A DNA stretch of 64,000 nucleotides from Corynebacterium fournieri (GCF_030408775.1 NZ_CP047210.1:1612001-1676000); one strand, 5' to 3'. Positions 27,919-37,728 are shown, counted from the stretch's first letter. Made by a program: numbers and translations. The notes: a model not told the origin generated them from the letters alone.

Positions 27919-28030
27919 GCCGTTTCGCGCCCTGTCACGCCGTGTCGCGCCCCGCCGCACACCCCTTTCGCGCCCCCTCGCGCCCTTTCGCGCCCTCAAC
28001 CGCTCCCAGTCACGCCCTGTCGCGCCCTCC
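27919..28030. repeat. degenerate ~10-bp repeat run rich in TCGCGCCC
   Basis: TTTCGCGCCCTG-like units recur about every 10-11 bases (for example CGTTTCGCGCCCTG, CCTTTCGCGCC, CTGTCGCGCCCT). It lies upstream of rnpB with no gene in it. Function unknown. Confidence 0.55.
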
Positions 28031-28058
28031 CTCGTCCTTTCCGTGCCCCCCTTATTCC

Positions 28059-28124
28059 AGAACCGGCTACCAGGAACCGGCTACTGGCCAGTTTTAGGCC
28101 TGGTAGCCGGTTCTAGGTAACCGG
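28059..28124. repeat. dispersed palindromic element, copy 1
   Basis: A 16-bp perfect inverted repeat (28059-28074 with 28099-28114), plus additional CCGGTTAC/CCGGCTAC half-units, forms a nested hairpin. The core ACCGGCTACC recurs in 46267-46332, which folds the same way. This looks like a REP-type intergenic repeat. Confidence 0.75.
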
Positions 28125-28131
28125 ATCCGCG

Positions 28132-28311
28132 TGCTGGCGGCAGAATCGCGCACCGGTGGCGAGCTCACGCGCTGGTGGCGGGCCTGCGTGCAGGTGGTGG
28201 GCCCACGCACCGGTGGCGGGCCCGCGACGTCCGCGCGCTGGCGGCGGATCCGCGTGCTGGTGGCGGGTGCGCGTGCTGGTGGCAGGCCCACGCACCGGTG
28301 GCGGTCCCCGA
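28132..28311. repeat. 19-bp minisatellite, nine units
   Basis: Nine units of 19 bp with the pattern nnCnGGTGGCGGGCCCnCG start at 28132, 28151, 28170, 28189, 28208, 28236, 28255, 28274 and 28293; a 9-base insertion separates units five and six. The array stops four bases before the stop codon of the RNase H/phosphatase gene. It is not a CRISPR because units are contiguous without spacers. Confidence 0.85.
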
Positions 28312-28315
28312 CGGC

Positions 28316-29458
28316 CTAGCGGTGGTGGGCGACGTCGTTGACGCAGCGCACCACGCCGTAATCGCCGTAGAAGTCCACCACGGAGATGCTGGCCAGGTCC
28401 AGAAACAGGTGCTTGAACAGGTCCGCGTTCGCGCCGAGAGCCTGGCGCACGAAGGACTTCACCGGCGTCATGTGCGTGACTACCAGCACCGTTTGGCCCT
28501 CGTAGCGTTCCTGCAGCTTGGCGCGGGTGCGGGTCACGCGGCGGTGCAGGGCGGTGAGGGATTCGCCGCCCGGGGGCGCGTTGTTCGGCGAGGCCTGCCA
28601 CTTCTCGAACGCCTCGGCGTCCTTCGCCAGGGCCTCGTCGCGGGTCAGTGCCTCGAAGTCGCCGAAGTCGAGCTCGCGCAGCCCCTCCTCGGTCACCACG
28701 TCCAGCCCCAGCGCGCCCGCGGCGATGCGGGCGGTGCCCTGCGCGCGGGCCTGCGGGGAGGCGACGACGGCGTCGATGCGCCCGTACCCGCGTAGTGCCT
28801 CGGCGGCCCGGCGCGCCTGGTCGCGGCCGGTGTCGGTCAGTTCGGGGTCGGACGAGCCGGAGAAGCGCTGCTCGGCGGAGTGCTGCGTCTGCCCGTGGCG
28901 CAGCAGGATAAACCGGGTGCGCGGCGCGTCGGTGCCGGACCAGTGGGCGGGGCTTGCGGTTTGGTGCGTCTGCTTTTCGACGTCCTTCGGTTCCGCCTCC
29001 TTCTTCTCCCCGACCCACACGCCGGTGCCTTTAACTATGCCGGGCGCGTCGCCGCGGGCGGCGGCGTCCATCGCCACGTTGGACAGCTCGTCGGCTTTCT
29101 TGTTCTTCGCGCGCGGGACCCAGGTGTAGGTGACCGCCTCGAAGGTGGAGGCGAGCTCGCGGGCCTGGCGGGCCAGCTTCTGCATGTCTGGGTGCTTGAT
29201 TTTCCACCGGCCGTTCATCTGCTCGACAACCAGTTTGGAGTCCATGAACACGTCCACCACCGTCGCGCCGACCTCGCGGCAGGCCTCCAGGCCGCGGACC
29301 AGGCCGTAGTACTCGGCGACGTTGTTGGTGGATTTCTTGCCCACCACGTAGGCGATTTCGGCGAGCGTCTCGCCGTCCGCGTCGTAGACCACCGAGCCGG
29401 AGCCGGCGACTCCGGGGTTGCCGCGGGAGCCGCCGTCGCAGTACATCGAAACGTGCAT
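28316..29458 (-). CDS. bifunctional RNase HI / histidine phosphatase
   Basis: A 380-residue fusion. Residues 1-135 are RNase HI-like: MYCDGGSRGNPG, NNVAEYYGL and VFMDSKLVVEQ carry the acidic metal ligands. After a linker (about 135-175) comes a histidine phosphatase domain with FILLRHGQT and the second active-site region. The same fusion is Rv2228c in M. tuberculosis, reported to have RNase H and alpha-ribazole phosphatase activities. It ends a three-gene operon, starting three bases after the zinc-ribbon stop. Confidence 0.93.
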   Translation of the reverse strand: MHVSMYCDGGSRGNPGVAGSGSVVYDADGETLAEIAYVVGKKSTNNVAEYYGLVRGLEACREVGATVVDVFMDSKLVVEQMNGRWKIKHPDMQKLARQARELASTFEAVTYTWVPRAKNKKADELSNVAMDAAARGDAPGIVKGTGVWVGEKKEAEPKDVEKQTHQTASPAHWSGTDAPRTRFILLRHGQTQHSAEQRFSGSSDPELTDTGRDQARRAAEALRGYGRIDAVVASPQARAQGTARIAAGALGLDVVTEEGLRELDFGDFEALTRDEALAKDAEAFEKWQASPNNAPPGGESLTALHRRVTRTRAKLQERYEGQTVLVVTHMTPVKSFVRQALGANADLFKHLFLDLASISVVDFYGDYGVVRCVNDVAHHR

Positions 29459-29461
29459 GCG

Positions 29462-30142
29462 CTACTCCGTCGGCGACACGCGCACGAGCAGGGTGCCGCA
29501 GTTCGGGCAGGTGGGAAGCTCGTCTTCCGGCTCCGCCAGGACCTCGGCTCGCTCGGCCGGGGGCAGCTGGATGAAGCAGCCGCCGCAGGCGCGGCCGTTG
29601 AACTTGGCGGCGCCGATGTCGTCGTAGGCGCGCAGCACGCCCTCGGGCAGCTGCGCACGCAGGGCATCGACGTCGACGACTTCCTCGGCCGGGAGGGAAT
29701 CCACGGCGCGCTGGGCGGCTTCGATCTTGCGGTTGGCCTCGTCCACGCGGGCGGCGTGCACGTCGCGGTTGTTGCGCAGCGCCGCGATCTCGTTGTGGGC
29801 CTCCTTGAGCTCCGACAACAGGTCCGCGATGCGGGACTTCGCAGCATAGCGGTCGTGCTCGAGGTCCTTGCGGCGCTCCGGGTCGGTCTCCGCGGACAGC
29901 TGGCGCTTGTCATCCAGCTCGCGCCTTTTCAGCTTGCGCTCGTCTTCCTGGATGCGCAGGATCTCCAGCTCCATGTCGTCTACGGCGAGTTGGGCTGCCG
30001 CGGAGGCGTCGGTGAGGCGCTTGCGTTCGTCGATAAGCTTGTGCAACTCCTGCTCCTCGGGGCGGACGCGGGGCTGCGACGAGGCGGCGTCTGCCTGCGC
30101 GAGCTGCAGGAGGACGGGCTGCAGGTCTTTGGAAAGGTGCAT
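29462..30142 (-). CDS. C4-type zinc ribbon protein with coiled coil
   Basis: A 226-residue protein: a long charged coiled coil (about residues 20-165) followed by a zinc ribbon with CGGC and CPNCG pairs. It fits the zf-RING_7/Rv2229c family, of unknown function, always next to Nif3 and RNase H genes. It may be a nucleic-acid or protein-binding adaptor. It starts nine bases after the Nif3 stop. Confidence 0.9.
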   Translation of the reverse strand: MHLSKDLQPVLLQLAQADAASSQPRVRPEEQELHKLIDERKRLTDASAAAQLAVDDMELEILRIQEDERKLKRRELDDKRQLSAETDPERRKDLEHDRYAAKSRIADLLSELKEAHNEIAALRNNRDVHAARVDEANRKIEAAQRAVDSLPAEEVVDVDALRAQLPEGVLRAYDDIGAAKFNGRACGGCFIQLPPAERAEVLAEPEDELPTCPNCGTLLVRVSPTE

Positions 30143-30151
30143 CGTTTCTCC

Positions 30152-31285
30152 TTATTCGGGGTGCGCGGAGATGGTCCACGGATCCGTGCGGATGCGCAGG
30201 ATCTCGGTGTCCACGTCTAACGGAGCCACGATACTCTCCGCCTGCTCTGTCCACGGAAACTCGCTGGCCCAGTGCGCGGTGTCGATCACGGCTGGCCCGC
30301 CCGCGCGCAGGTGCTCGTCCACCGGGTGGTGGCGCAGGTCGGAGGTGACGTAGACGTCCACGCCGAGCTTCGCCACGTCCGCGAGGAAGCTATCGCCGGA
30401 GCCCGAGGACACCGCGACGCGACGCACCATCTGCTCCGGGTCGCCCGCGGCGCGCACGCCCCACGCGGTTTCCGGCAGCGCGTTGGCCACCTGCTGGGTG
30501 AACTCGCTAAGCGTCATCGGCTCGTCCAGCTCGCCGATACGCCCCAGGCCGGTCGCTTTATCAAGGTCGCGGGTGTCGGCCATCTGCACCACATCGAACG
30601 CGGGCTCTTCGTAGGGGTGGGCTTCGCGCAGCTTCTCGACGATCCTCCGGCGGTCCCGCGCCTTCGCCACGAACTCGATGCGCACTTCATCCGCCGTGTA
30701 GTGCGTACCCACGGCCCCGTCGGTGGGGTTCGCGCCCTCGATTGGGGTGAACTCGCCGGTGCCTTCGAAGGAGAAGGCGCACTCGCGGTAGTTGCCGATC
30801 GCGCCGGCGCCGGCCTCAAACAGCGCCTTTTTCAGCTCCGCGGCCGCGCCCGGGGGCACGTGCACGCCCCAGCGGTCGGTGGCGTCGATGCACACCGGCT
30901 TGATGGGGCGGCCGGGTGTGATACCGACGAGCTCCGCCAGCTTGTCGGACACCCCCGGGCGCGCGGAATCCGCGTTGGTGTGTGCGGCGAACAAGGCGCA
31001 GCCGCCGGCGAGCAGCGTGTGGATGACCTTGCCCTTCGGGGTGTTCGCGGCCACCGAGTGCACCCCGCGTAACAGCAGCGGGTGGTGCACGACCAGCATC
31101 TGGGTGCCGGCGGCGACGGCGCGCTCGGCCACCTCTTGGGTGCAGTCCAGTGCGAAGGCGACCTTTCGCACCTCCGCTTCGGGGTCGCCGCAGATGAGCC
31201 CCACCTGGTCCCAGCTTTCCGCCAGCGCAGGCGGGTAGGCGGCCTCGAGCGCGTCCACGATTGTTTGCACGGTTACATCTGTCAT
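30152..31285 (-). CDS. Nif3-like dinuclear metal-centre protein
   Basis: A 377-residue Nif3 (YbgI/DUF34) protein. The family motifs VVHHPLLLRG, FAAHTNAD and, near the C-terminus, VYVTSDLRHH supply the dinuclear metal ligands. It has the inserted central domain of the longer Nif3 form (about residues 130-250). Biochemical function is unsettled; GTP cyclohydrolase-like and hydrolase roles have been proposed. It is first gene of the operon. Confidence 0.93.
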   Translation of the reverse strand: MTDVTVQTIVDALEAAYPPALAESWDQVGLICGDPEAEVRKVAFALDCTQEVAERAVAAGTQMLVVHHPLLLRGVHSVAANTPKGKVIHTLLAGGCALFAAHTNADSARPGVSDKLAELVGITPGRPIKPVCIDATDRWGVHVPPGAAAELKKALFEAGAGAIGNYRECAFSFEGTGEFTPIEGANPTDGAVGTHYTADEVRIEFVAKARDRRRIVEKLREAHPYEEPAFDVVQMADTRDLDKATGLGRIGELDEPMTLSEFTQQVANALPETAWGVRAAGDPEQMVRRVAVSSGSGDSFLADVAKLGVDVYVTSDLRHHPVDEHLRAGGPAVIDTAHWASEFPWTEQAESIVAPLDVDTEILRIRTDPWTISAHPE

Positions 31286-31321
31286 GGCAGCCAGCCTACA
31301 AATTTGGAACAGTAGGCAGGT

Positions 31322-31954
31322 GTGAACGCCACTTTGCTTTTCGACGTCGACGGCACCCTCATCGACTCCTACCCCGGCATCCGGCAGGGATTCCTCATCG
31401 GCTTAGACGCCGTGGGGTGGAAAGTCCCGGACGAGGAATTCATCCGCCGCATTCCGGGCCCGCCGATGCCGGAGACGATGCGCTCGCTCGGCATGTCTGA
31501 GGCGCAGGTTGAAACTGCCATGCGAGCCTACTCGGGCTACATGTCGAACGAGGGCTGGCAGCGCTTCGACGTGTTCGACGGCATGGACGACCTTGTTGCG
31601 CGTTTGGCTGGTGAGGGCGTGCGGGTGTGCACGGCGACGTCGAAAAGCGAGCGCTTCGCCCGCGCCGCGCTGGATCGCGCTGGCATGCTCGAGCACATCG
31701 ACTTTTTAGGCGCGGCGTCCAACGACGGGGTGCGCGCGAAGAAGGTGGACGTGATCCGCTACGTGCTGGACCAGGCGAAGCCGGTGCGCCCGCTGATGGT
31801 CGGCGACCGGCTGCACGACTTCGAGGGCGCGAAAGAATTCGGCATCTCGAGTGTGGCCATGACCTGGGGCTACGGCGCCGATAAGGAGTGGGAGTTGGCC
31901 GATTATGTCGCCCGCGACGCTGCGGAGCTGGAAAGGATTATCCGTGAGTTCTAA
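31322..31954 (+). CDS. HAD-family phosphatase, PtkA-like position
   Basis: A 210-residue HAD protein with FDVDGTLIDS (nucleophile and acid/base aspartates), TATSKS and MVGDRLHDFEGA. It resembles phosphoglycolate phosphatases. In M. tuberculosis the gene at this place, ptkA, encodes an HAD-fold tyrosine kinase acting on PtpA; here too the next gene is a low-molecular-weight tyrosine phosphatase and the reading frames overlap by 11 bases. Whether this shorter protein is a kinase or phosphatase cannot be decided. GTG start. Confidence 0.87.
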   Translation: MNATLLFDVDGTLIDSYPGIRQGFLIGLDAVGWKVPDEEFIRRIPGPPMPETMRSLGMSEAQVETAMRAYSGYMSNEGWQRFDVFDGMDDLVARLAGEGVRVCTATSKSERFARAALDRAGMLEHIDFLGAASNDGVRAKKVDVIRYVLDQAKPVRPLMVGDRLHDFEGAKEFGISSVAMTWGYGADKEWELADYVARDAAELERIIREF

Positions 31955-32420
31955 CCTGCACATCGACTTCGTCTGCACCGGCAACATCTGCCGCTCGCCC
32001 ATGGCGGAGGTGATCGTGCACGAGAAGTTGGCTGAGGCCGGGTTGGGGGATGCGGTGACGGTGACGTCGTCAGGCATTGGCGGCTGGCACGTCGGCCAGA
32101 AGGCGGACGAGCGGGCGCGCGCCGAGCTCAAGGCGCACGGCTACGACGGCGAGGCGCACCGCGCCCAACAATTCGGCTTTGAGCAGGAGCAAGCCGACTT
32201 GATTGTCGCGCTGGACACCAACCACGTCTCCGAGCTGGTCGCGCGCGGCGTGGACGAGGACAAGGTGCGCCTCATCCGTTCGTTCGACCCCGCCTCGCCG
32301 GACGGCGCCGGCGTGGCCGACCCCTACTACGGCGGGCCGGAGGGCTTTGCGGTGGTGCGCGAACAGATCGAGTCTGCAGCTGACGGCATTATTACCTGGG
32401 TGCGCGAGCGACTAAACTGA
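31944..32420 (+). CDS. ptpA: low-molecular-weight protein tyrosine phosphatase
   Basis: A 158-residue LMW-PTP. The P-loop C-x5-R is CTGNICRS near the N-terminus and the general acid aspartate is in DPYYGG. The GTG at 31944 is preferred since it puts the P-loop close to the N-terminus, as in the family; it lies within the end of the HAD gene, implying translational coupling. The symbol rests on synteny with Rv2234. Confidence 0.92.
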   Translation: MSSNLHIDFVCTGNICRSPMAEVIVHEKLAEAGLGDAVTVTSSGIGGWHVGQKADERARAELKAHGYDGEAHRAQQFGFEQEQADLIVALDTNHVSELVARGVDEDKVRLIRSFDPASPDGAGVADPYYGGPEGFAVVREQIESAADGIITWVRERLN

Positions 32421-32426
32421 CCCGGC

Positions 32427-33329
32427 GTGAGCGCCAACAATCAATCCTCCAAGCCGTGGTGGCGGCAGGTTCTTACCCCCGGTTGGGTTATCGCGGCGCT
32501 GTTGATCGGCGTATTTTCCTACTACGCGTTCACCTTCCTGGCGCCGTGGCAGCTGGGCAAGAACGAGGCGCTGGTGGAGCGCAACGAGCACATTTCCGCC
32601 GCCTTCGAGCACGACCCAGAGCCGCTTTCGACTCGGCTGGGCGCGGACGGCTCGCTCGACGAGGGCGCGGAGTGGTCGCGCGTGGTCGCCACGGGGCGCT
32701 ATACGGGCCCGGACGTTTTGTTGCGCCTACGGCCTGTCGACGGCGCCCCCTCCTTCCAAGTGCTCACGCCCTTTACGCTTGACAGCGGCGAGGCCATCCT
32801 GGTCCACCGTGGCTGGGTCAAGGCGAAGGACTCCACGCAGGTGCCCGACATCGCGCCCGCGCCCGACGGCGAAGTCACCATTACCGGCATGCTGCGCGCC
32901 GACGAGGGCGTACACCCCAACCCGCCGATGCACGAGCAGGGCTACGACATGGTGTATTCCATCAGCCCACAGCAGGTGGGCGACATGGTCGGCCAGAAGC
33001 TGGCCTCGCCGTACCTGCAGCTGCTCGGCGACGAGCCCGGTGTGCTCGACCCCATCCCACTGCCGCAGCTGGAAACCGGCAACCACCTCTCCTACGGCCT
33101 GCAGTGGATCCTCTTCGGCGCCGCCGCCCCCGCCGCGCTGATCTACTTCCTTTACGCCGACTCGCGCGAGCGCCGCCGATTCGAGGCCGAGCAGAAACAA
33201 ATGCTTGACGACGTCACCTCCGGCGCCTCCCCCGACCCCACCCCAGCGCCCTCCCGGACGCGCCAGCGCTACGGAACTTCCCGGGCCAACCCGTGGGCCA
33301 AGGCCTACGATAAGGAAGAAGAACGCTAG
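32427..33329 (+). CDS. SURF1 family cytochrome oxidase biogenesis protein
   Basis: A 300-residue protein with a transmembrane helix near each end (about residues 15-40 and 220-240) and a large outer loop, the SURF1 layout. LAPWQLGKNEAL, VLVHRGWV-like ILVHRGWVKAKD and NHLSYGLQWILFG are typical. SURF1 assists assembly of cytochrome c oxidase. The C-terminal tail is long and basic. GTG start, six bases after ptpA, same operon. Confidence 0.92.
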   Translation: MSANNQSSKPWWRQVLTPGWVIAALLIGVFSYYAFTFLAPWQLGKNEALVERNEHISAAFEHDPEPLSTRLGADGSLDEGAEWSRVVATGRYTGPDVLLRLRPVDGAPSFQVLTPFTLDSGEAILVHRGWVKAKDSTQVPDIAPAPDGEVTITGMLRADEGVHPNPPMHEQGYDMVYSISPQQVGDMVGQKLASPYLQLLGDEPGVLDPIPLPQLETGNHLSYGLQWILFGAAAPAALIYFLYADSRERRRFEAEQKQMLDDVTSGASPDPTPAPSRTRQRYGTSRANPWAKAYDKEEER

Positions 33330-33351
33330 CTTTCCTTTTGAAGGGGGACGG

Positions 33352-33768
33352 ATGACTTCCACCGTTGACGCCGAGCTGCTCCACTCCGCCCTGACCACCT
33401 TGAAGTCTGCGGGTGTGGTTCTGGCAGACGGCATCGAAGCCGAGGACGTGGAAGACGCCGTCGCCGACTACCCCGCCCTGTTTCCCACGCGCCCGTTTGC
33501 GGTGTTGTCGCAGGTGGCGTCCAATGAAGATGAAACTCTGTTCGTCCTGTCGCAGCTCGGTTCGTTGGACACTCGCGCCACCCGCGCCTGCACCGCCGCG
33601 GGTGTGGAGCTGTGGGACATCGCCGTCGTGCCCGATTTCGAGGGTTCAGCGGCCGGGTCGGCCCGGGTGCGGTTTTCGGAGTGGGACGTCGCCGACGTGG
33701 CATTCGACGGACCCTCCCCCTGCTTTGAGCTGGGCATCCTCGCCGCCGTCGCGGCCCGGGCGCTGTAG
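33352..33768 (+). CDS. conserved hypothetical protein
   Basis: A 138-residue acidic protein without signal peptide or membrane helix. No family was recognised. AAGGGGGA precedes the ATG at 33352. It follows SURF1 by 22 bases on the same strand and may belong to that operon. Confidence 0.72.
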   Translation: MTSTVDAELLHSALTTLKSAGVVLADGIEAEDVEDAVADYPALFPTRPFAVLSQVASNEDETLFVLSQLGSLDTRATRACTAAGVELWDIAVVPDFEGSAAGSARVRFSEWDVADVAFDGPSPCFELGILAAVAARAL

Positions 33769-33841
33769 GCCCGGGGCGTTGTAGATCTGGGGCGTTGTGG
33801 GCCCGGGCGCCGTCCTCCCCCGGGCGCACCCCCGGCGCGAG

Positions 33842-33931
33842 GATGCTTACTCCAGGATGCTTATACCTCGCCGTTGAGGGTATTGGCGCCCGTGCTCGCA
33901 CTCGATGTGTAAGCACCCTGGAGTTAGCATC
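33842..33931. repeat. 25-bp inverted repeat
   Basis: The arms 33842-33866 and 33907-33931 match at 22 of 25 positions with 40 bases between. The left arm itself holds two copies of GATGCTTA. The spacer between the 138-aa gene and tRNA-Val contains no other feature I can name. Confidence 0.7.
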
Positions 33932-33960
33932 TAGCGCAGGTGGACCACTTGTCGGGAGCA

Positions 33961-33994
33961 AAAGACCCCGTCTCGGGGATTCCGGGACGGGGTC
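33961..33994 (-). terminator. terminator downstream of tRNA-Val
   Basis: A perfect 9-bp stem (GACCCCGTC at 33964-33972 with 33986-33994). On the minus strand the stem is followed by TTTTGC. Confidence 0.8.
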
Positions 33995-34001
33995 TCAATG
34001 G

Positions 34002-34074
34002 TGCGCCATGACGGGCTCGAACCGCCGACCTACTGGGTGTAAACCAGTTGCTCTTCCAGCTGAGCTAACGGCGC
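34002..34074 (-). tRNA. tRNA-Val (anticodon TAC)
   Basis: Read on the minus strand, GCGCCGT pairs with ATGGCGC in the acceptor stem. D-arm GCTC/GAGC, anticodon stem ACTGG/CCAGT with loop TTTACAC (anticodon TAC, valine) and a T-arm with GTTCGAGC follow. CCA is not encoded; discriminator base is A. Confidence 0.95.
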
Positions 34075-34121
34075 GCGTAGGAGCAGACTAGCAGAGCCTG
34101 AGGCGTCAGCGAAATCCCTGC

Positions 34122-34526
34122 TCAGCGGTTGCGGGGTGTGAGGCAGGAGCCCTGCCAATCGCCAAAGCGGTCGGCCTTGGTCTGCGTGAAGCCGGCGAGC
34201 TGGGCGGACTCCGCGATCTCGCTCGGCGGGACCACGCCGGAGGATCCTGCCCCCGGAGTCATCAGCCAGATACGGCCGCCGGAGCCGAGGCCGCGGGCGA
34301 CATCCACCAGGTCGTCGACGAGGTCGCCGTCACCGGCGCGGAACCACAGCAGGATGGCGTCGCACGGGTCGTCGGTGTCTTCGTCGAGAAGCTCGGCACC
34401 AATGGCATCCTCGATCGCCTCGGAGATGGCGCTGTCCGCGTCTTCGTCCCAGCCGATTTCCTGCACGACATCGCCCGTGGCGAAGCCAAGGCGGGATGCG
34501 TAGGTGTCCACTCCTGTGGCACTCAA
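34122..34526 (-). CDS. DUF3052 family protein
   Basis: A 134-residue protein of the DUF3052 family, recognisable by GDVVQEIGWDEDAD, LLDEDTDDPCDAILLWFR and GRIWLMTPGAG. The function is unknown; it is regularly encoded beside aceE in mycolic-acid actinobacteria. I choose the TTG at 34526, preceded by GGAGG, because it fits family length; the frame is open to 34589. Confidence 0.85.
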   Translation of the reverse strand: MSATGVDTYASRLGFATGDVVQEIGWDEDADSAISEAIEDAIGAELLDEDTDDPCDAILLWFRAGDGDLVDDLVDVARGLGSGGRIWLMTPGAGSSGVVPPSEIAESAQLAGFTQTKADRFGDWQGSCLTPRNR

Positions 34527-34704
34527 ATTTCCGTGTCCTCCATTGATCTCAAGTGGGTGTATGGGCGTTAGCTTAACGTCGTCAAGCAAAGAATGCGCAC
34601 ATCTTCGTGATTAGTCTCACCAAAGCACACCCGCTGTAAGAATCGGCGCGCCTAAGCACGTATCCTGGAATGCGTTACTGCCCCGACGGACCCAGGAGGT
34701 TGAA

Positions 34705-37521
34705 GTGGCCGAGAAAGAAACGGACATGGTCGACGCACGAGCAAAGAGCGCGACCGAAGTGGACACCAACATTCTCTCGCTGCGCGAAGGCGTAGCGTCT
34801 TACCTGCACGACGCTGACCCGGAAGAAACCCAGGAATGGATGGACTCCCTCGACGGGCTACTCGAAGAGTCCGACCCGGAGCGCGCCCGCTACCTCATGC
34901 TGCGCCTGATCGAGCGCGCTAACGCCAAGCGCGTGCCGCTGCCGGCGCTGTCCTCGACCGACCTGGTCAACACCATCCCGACCAAGCTCGAGCCGGAATT
35001 CCCGGGCGATGAGCAAATTGAGAAGCGCTACCGCCGCTGGATGCGCTGGAACGCCGCCGTGATGGTGCACCGCGCACAGCGCCCCGGCATTAAGGTCGGC
35101 GGCCACATCTCCACCTACGCCTCCGCCGCGGCCCTCTACGAAGTCGGCTTCAACCACTTCTTCAAGGGCAAGGACGCCCCGCAGGGCGGCGACCAGGTTT
35201 TCTTCCAGGGCCACGCCTCCCCCGGCATGTACGCCCGCGCCTTCATGGAAGGCCGCCTGAGCGAAGACGACATGGACGGCTTCCGCCAGGAGCACTCCCG
35301 CGAGCAGGGCGGCCTGCCGTCCTACCCGCACCCGCACGGCATGCCAGGCTTCTGGGAGTTCCCGACCGTGTCCATGGGCCTCGGCCCGATGAACGCGATC
35401 TACCAGGCACGCTTTAACAAGTACCTGCAAAACCGTGGCATCAAGGACACCGACCAGCAGCACGTCTGGGCATTCCTCGGCGACGGCGAGATGGACGAGC
35501 CGGAATCCCGCGGCCTGATCCAGATGGCCTCCCTGTACGGCCTGGACAACCTCACCTTCGTGATCAACTGCAACCTGCAGCGTCTCGACGGCCCGGTGCG
35601 CGGCAACGGCCAGATCATCCAGGAGCTGGAGAGCTTCTTCGTCGGCGCCGGCTGGAACGTGATCAAGGTGGTCTGGGGCCGCGAGTGGGACGAGCTTTTG
35701 GAAAAGGATGAGGACGGCGCACTCGTCCACATCATGAACACCACCAAGGACGGCGACTACCAGACCTTCAAGGCCAACGACGGTGCCTACGTCCGCGAGC
35801 ACTTCTTCGGCCGCGACGAGCGCACCAAGAAGCTCGTCGAGGACATGACCGACGAGGAAATCTGGAACCTGCGCCGCGGCGGCCACGACTACCGCAAGGT
35901 CTACGCCGCCTACAAGCGCGCGCTGGAGACCAAGGGCAAGCCGACCGTCATCCTCGCCCACACCGTCAAGGGCTACGGCCTCGGCCACAACTTCGAGGGC
36001 CGCAACGCCACCCACCAGATGAAGAAGCTGACGCTGGAAGACCTCAAGCTCTTCCGCGACAAGCAGCAGATCCCCATCTCCGACGAGGAGCTGGAAAAGG
36101 ATCCCTACATGCCGCCGTACTACCACCCGGGCGAGGACGCCGAGGAGATCAAGTACCTCCAGGCCCGCCGCGAGGAACTGGGCGGCTACCTGCCGGAGCG
36201 CCGCGAGAGCTACACCCCGCTGGAGCAGCCCGAGTTTGAAAAGACCTTCAAGGCGCTGTTCAAGGACTCCGGCAAGCAGGAAGTCGCCTCCACCATGGCG
36301 CTGGTGCGCACCTTCAAGGCGCTCATGCGCGACAAGGAGCTGGGCAAGCGCGTCGTTCCGATCATCCCGGACGAGGCCCGCACCTTCGGCCTGGACTCCT
36401 GGTTCCCCACCCTGGGCATCTACAACCCGAACGGCCAGAACTACGTGCCGGTGGACCACGACCTGCAGCTGTCCTACAAGGAGGCCGAGAACGGTCAGAT
36501 CCTGCACGAGGGCATCAACGAGGACGGCTCCTCCGCCTCCTTCATCGCCGCGGCGACCTCTTACGCCACCCACGGCGAGCCGATGATCCCGATGTACATC
36601 TTCTACTCCATGTTCGGCTTCCAGCGCACCGGCGACAACTTCTGGGCCGCTGGCGACCAGATGGGCCGCGGCTTCATCATCGGCGCGACCGCCGGCCGCA
36701 CCACCCTGTTCGGCGAGGGCCTGCAGCACATGGACGGCCACTCCCCGATCCTGGCGTCCACCAACCCGGCCGTCATCCCGTACGACCCGGCGTTCGCCTA
36801 CGAGATGCCCTACATCATCTCCAAGGGCATCGAGCGCATGTACGGCCAGGGTGAGGGCAAGGACGAGAACGTGATGTACTACATCACCGTCTACAACCAG
36901 CCGCACCACCAGCCGGCACGCCCGGACAACCTGGACGTGGAGGGTCTGCACAAGGGCATCTACCTCTACGACGAGGGCAAGGACCTGGACAACAAGGTCT
37001 CCCTGCTCGCCTCCGGTGTGGGCATGCAGCAGGCGCTGCGCGCGCAGGAGATCCTGCAGGAGAAGTACAACGTCGGCGCCGCCATCTACTCCGTGACCTC
37101 CTGGACGGAGCTCGCACGCGAGGGCCAGCGCAAGGCCGCCGAGCAGCTGCTCAACCCGGGCGAAGAGGTTGAAGAGGCGTTTGCCACCAAGCAGCTGAAG
37201 CAGACGTCGGGCCCGTACATCGCTACCTCCGACTTCGCTTCCGACCTGCAGGAGCAGATCCGCGCCTACGTGCCGGGCCAGTACATCGTGCTGGGTGCGG
37301 ACGGCTTCGGCTTCGCAGACACCCGCGAGGCCGCCCGCCGCTTCTACAACATCGACGCTGAGTCCATGGCCGTTGCCGCCCTGCTGGGCCTGGCCAACGA
37401 GGGCAAGATCGACCGTTCCGTGGCCGCCCAGGCAGCCAAGGACCTGAAGATCGACGACCCGACCGCCGCCACCGCTGAGACGGACGGCGAGGACGAGGGC
37501 GCGGAGAACGCCGCAGAGTAG
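34705..37521 (+). CDS. aceE: pyruvate dehydrogenase E1 component, homodimeric
   Basis: AceE decarboxylates pyruvate with thiamine diphosphate and acetylates the lipoyl domain of E2. The 938-residue length fits the homodimeric type. The ThDP motif [12 protein letters not shown] and the transketolase-type central domain are clear. An acidic, alanine-rich C-terminal tail of about 25 residues is present. The GTG start has AGGAGG seven bases upstream. In corynebacteria E1 and E2 are encoded apart, and no aceF is seen here. Confidence 0.97.
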   Translation: MAEKETDMVDARAKSATEVDTNILSLREGVASYLHDADPEETQEWMDSLDGLLEESDPERARYLMLRLIERANAKRVPLPALSSTDLVNTIPTKLEPEFPGDEQIEKRYRRWMRWNAAVMVHRAQRPGIKVGGHISTYASAAALYEVGFNHFFKGKDAPQGGDQVFFQGHASPGMYARAFMEGRLSEDDMDGFRQEHSREQGGLPSYPHPHGMPGFWEFPTVSMGLGPMNAIYQARFNKYLQNRGIKDTDQQHVWAFLGDGEMDEPESRGLIQMASLYGLDNLTFVINCNLQRLDGPVRGNGQIIQELESFFVGAGWNVIKVVWGREWDELLEKDEDGALVHIMNTTKDGDYQTFKANDGAYVREHFFGRDERTKKLVEDMTDEEIWNLRRGGHDYRKVYAAYKRALETKGKPTVILAHTVKGYGLGHNFEGRNATHQMKKLTLEDLKLFRDKQQIPISDEELEKDPYMPPYYHPGEDAEEIKYLQARREELGGYLPERRESYTPLEQPEFEKTFKALFKDSGKQEVASTMALVRTFKALMRDKELGKRVVPIIPDEARTFGLDSWFPTLGIYNPNGQNYVPVDHDLQLSYKEAENGQILHEGINEDGSSASFIAAATSYATHGEPMIPMYIFYSMFGFQRTGDNFWAAGDQMGRGFIIGATAGRTTLFGEGLQHMDGHSPILASTNPAVIPYDPAFAYEMPYIISKGIERMYGQGEGKDENVMYYITVYNQPHHQPARPDNLDVEGLHKGIYLYDEGKDLDNKVSLLASGVGMQQALRAQEILQEKYNVGAAIYSVTSWTELAREGQRKAAEQLLNPGEEVEEAFATKQLKQTSGPYIATSDFASDLQEQIRAYVPGQYIVLGADGFGFADTREAARRFYNIDAESMAVAALLGLANEGKIDRSVAAQAAKDLKIDDPTAATAETDGEDEGAENAAE

Positions 37522-37540
37522 CCCTTAGCTTGACGACGAA

Positions 37541-37570
37541 GGGGCGTTCCGGCTGCGGAGCGCCCCTTTT
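37541..37570 (+). terminator. terminator of aceE
   Basis: GGGGCG (37541-37546) pairs with CGCCCC (37561-37566), followed by TTTT. Confidence 0.85.
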
Positions 37571-37728
37571 GTCATGCCCGGGGGCGGATGCGGCGAGGGG
37601 TCCTGACAGGTTGGGGCGTGCGCTGTCGTGGCGGGGCTGGTGTTTTGCGGGTTTTGTTCACCCAAACGCCCCTGGCCGGGTCTGCGGACTTCCTGTGAAC
37701 CATCGGTCGTCGGGATCGGAGTTCGAGG

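Noticed and set aside
28132-28311. CRISPR array
   Set aside because: The repeats are contiguous 19-bp units without spacers, and no cas genes are present.
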